Source: a virus. From it: a stretch of 36,975 bases of DNA. The number at the start of each line of letters is the position of its first letter. The first letter of the stretch is position 1. This document shows, one piece after another, positions 35,930-36,975 of this stretch. Below the pieces are notes generated by a model. The model saw nothing but the letters and a program-made list of their open reading frames with translations. It was not told the origin of the DNA and did no database searches. The stretch lies in IMG/VR virus record IMGVR_UViG_3300044712_000519, positions 1 to 36,975 of that record. One strand, written 5' to 3'. The translations under genes and the position numbers were made by a program.

Positions 35930-35951
35930 AGTAGGTTATTGGGTGAGGGTA

Positions 35952-36104
35952 TTATTTGTTTTCTTGGTAATACCAGAATAAAGTGCTAAGACAATAATAC
36001 AATGACATAAACAGCAACACATAGAACAGATTTTCACCGATAGACATTTTTGCCAGTATTAGTGATAAAAAAGCTAACATCATTGAGTATTGTGATTCTT
36101 TCAT
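35952..36104 (-). CDS. Small membrane protein (50 aa)
   Basis: ATG at 36102-36104, TAA at 35952-35954. Two hydrophobic helices (MMLAFLSLILAKM and NLFYVLLFMSLYYCLSTLFW) joined by a tight turn. No TGA codon. Could sit in the inner membrane as a superinfection or holin-type factor; unproven. Confidence 0.7.
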   Translation of the reverse strand: MKESQYSMMLAFLSLILAKMSIGENLFYVLLFMSLYYCLSTLFWYYQENK

Positions 36105-36106
36105 AT

Positions 36107-36355
36107 CTATTTCGTTAAAAGTTGTATAAGCTGTTTCCTTGTCTCCTCATATTCGGGGAGGGAGAGGTCGGATAGGTCAAGAGTTAGAGTGATACCTTTA
36201 GATTTTATATAATTCTCAAAACAGGCTTTTAGCATAGACTCATGCCATTTCGCTTCTTTTTTGGTATCACAATACGTAAGTAATTTAAATGACTGAACTC
36301 AGTATCAGAAAGATACAGTCCATTTTCAGTTATATTTTATTACTTTTGTGTTCAT
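36107..36355 (-). CDS. Hypothetical protein (82 aa)
   Basis: ATG at 36353-36355, TAG at 36107-36109. Contains YNGKWTVSFGYGVQSF and DTKKEAKWHESMLKAC, a small beta-then-helix pattern with three TGA glycines at the start. No function recognised. Confidence 0.72.
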
Positions 36356-36385
36356 AGTCTTTATTGAGGAAGTAGAGGGGAGGGG

Positions 36386-36589
36386 CTAGATAAAAGTAAT
36401 GATTGTTTCAATATGAAAACTCCGTATAGCTATATCTCAATCCGAATGGTCTCATTTATCAAATTCTTCGGTTGCTTTCGTTGGCTTTCTAAAATATTTA
36501 TGTGCTATCGGGTACCAGGAAGTAGTATCTACTGTATATAGTTTTCACTTTTTAAATGTATGTGATATTCTTTCTGATTTCTTAGTCAT
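36386..36589 (-). CDS. Hypothetical protein (67 aa)
   Basis: ATG at 36587-36589, TAG at 36386-36388. Basic N-terminus, WYPIAHKYFRKPTKATEEFD in the middle, and three TGA glycines (KKGKL, DKGDHSDGD). Its role is unknown. Confidence 0.7.
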
Positions 36590-36604
36590 AATAGTATATT
36601 AGGG

Positions 36605-36975
36605 TTAGAGGGGTTTCTTATTAGCTTTTATGAGTTGGTTTACTGCATTAGTGAGGAGTTCTATTTGCTCATAAGGAGTATTCTGTGTCATGCCAGTTTG
36701 ATTATTTATTACTGTCCATTTTGGTAGCAACTCTATATCTTCTTGGGGCTGTGGTCTGGCGTATTTTCTTATCTCATAGAAGTTCATATTGTTTTTTTCT
36801 AAAGAAACATGATATTCTCAATCTCTAAATGCAATAAATTTTCTTGGTTCATCTAGCCACTTCTCCCTATCATTACTCACCTCTATCATCTGTCATGGTG
36901 TGAATTGTGGTATTGCATTTTCAGATAGTACTTCTCAGCATTTTAGGCAATGTATCGGGTCGCTTTTTTTAACAA
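36605..36975 (-). CDS. Hypothetical protein, C-terminal part (gene continues across the circular join)
   Basis: TAA at 36605-36607. This is the end of the 288-aa gene whose start lies at 621-623 on the circle; bases 36849-36975 duplicate 1-127. The visible C-terminal part runs CLKCGEVLSE, then EPRKFIAFRDGEYHVSLEKN and ends TNAVNQLIKANKKPL. The frame passes through the join without a shift, which supports circularity. Function unknown. Confidence 0.8.
36849..36975. repeat. Terminal direct repeat, right copy
   Basis: Exact copy of 1-127. See left copy: assembly overlap of a circular genome is the simplest reading. Confidence 0.95.

Noticed and set aside
1-36975. TGA read as Trp (Mycoplasma-type code 4) or TAG recoded as Gln (code 15)
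   Set aside because: TGA sits at conserved Gly sites and TGG already serves Trp. TAG ends genes such as TerL, lysozyme and 12063-12287 exactly where they should end.
1-36975. CRISPR array, integrase, transposon or reverse transcriptase
   Set aside because: No regularly spaced repeats, recombinase motifs or RT motifs were seen on either strand.

Overview
The window is one complete phage genome read as a circle. The first 127 bases are repeated exactly as the last 127 (1-127 = 36849-36975), and one gene runs in frame across the join, so the unique circle is about 36,848 bp. Every convincing gene lies on the minus strand.

The key to reading it is the genetic code. With the standard code the minus strand breaks into short fragments. 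With TGA read as glycine (NCBI code 25) and only TAA/TAG as stops, the fragments join into about 77 tightly packed genes. TGA falls where families have conserved glycines: the terminase Walker A loop (AGRQSGKT), the KilA-N GGTW motif, the Rad52-family core, the NUMOD4 IPGYEGRY motif and the GKPQKQAVAIA motif. TGG still encodes Trp. Code 25 is known from Absconditabacteria (SR1) and Gracilibacteria, so this is most likely a phage of one of those Candidate Phyla Radiation lineages. No tRNA gene for reading UGA was seen, so decoding probably relies on the host.

Layout in the direction of transcription (high to low coordinates): (1) 36.6-32.8 kb, small unknown genes, some with zinc ribbons or membrane segments. 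(2) 32.8-26.7 kb, packaging and head: small and large terminase, portal, a 174-aa protein, scaffold-like protein and major capsid protein, ended by a UUCG-loop terminator. A cloverleaf-like inverted-repeat element precedes the scaffold gene. (3) 26.7-18.1 kb, connector and tail-like proteins, including an 866-aa virion protein with a likely peptidoglycan-hydrolase domain, then a short fibre; the long fibre occupies 18.1-14.5 kb. No tape measure, sheath or tail tube was recognised, which suggests a short-tailed (podovirus-like) virion. (4) 14.4-12.3 kb, small membrane proteins and a possible papain-like peptidase. (5) 12.3-8.3 kb, KilA-N protein, a NUMOD4-HNH-NUMOD1 homing endonuclease, YopX-like protein, lipoprotein, holin-like protein and a membrane-anchored lysozyme-like protein, closed by a strong terminator. 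(6) 8.1-0.6 kb, a probable early/recombination region: HNH nuclease, many tiny genes, Rad52-type annealing protein, an SSB-like protein with a DDVPF tail, HTH protein, HNH-like nuclease and RusA resolvase. No DNA or RNA polymerase, primase, helicase or integrase was seen.

Expression signals are repetitive. At least five sites match TTGCAA-N15-17-TATACT or similar. The first gene after several leaders begins after a U/C-rich TTTCCTTTT tract instead of a Shine-Dalgarno sequence. Inside operons, 16 gene junctions have the form TAA-T-ATG, suggesting coupled termination and re-initiation. TGA-Gly use is uneven: none of 29 glycines in the capsid protein, but most glycines in early nuclease genes.
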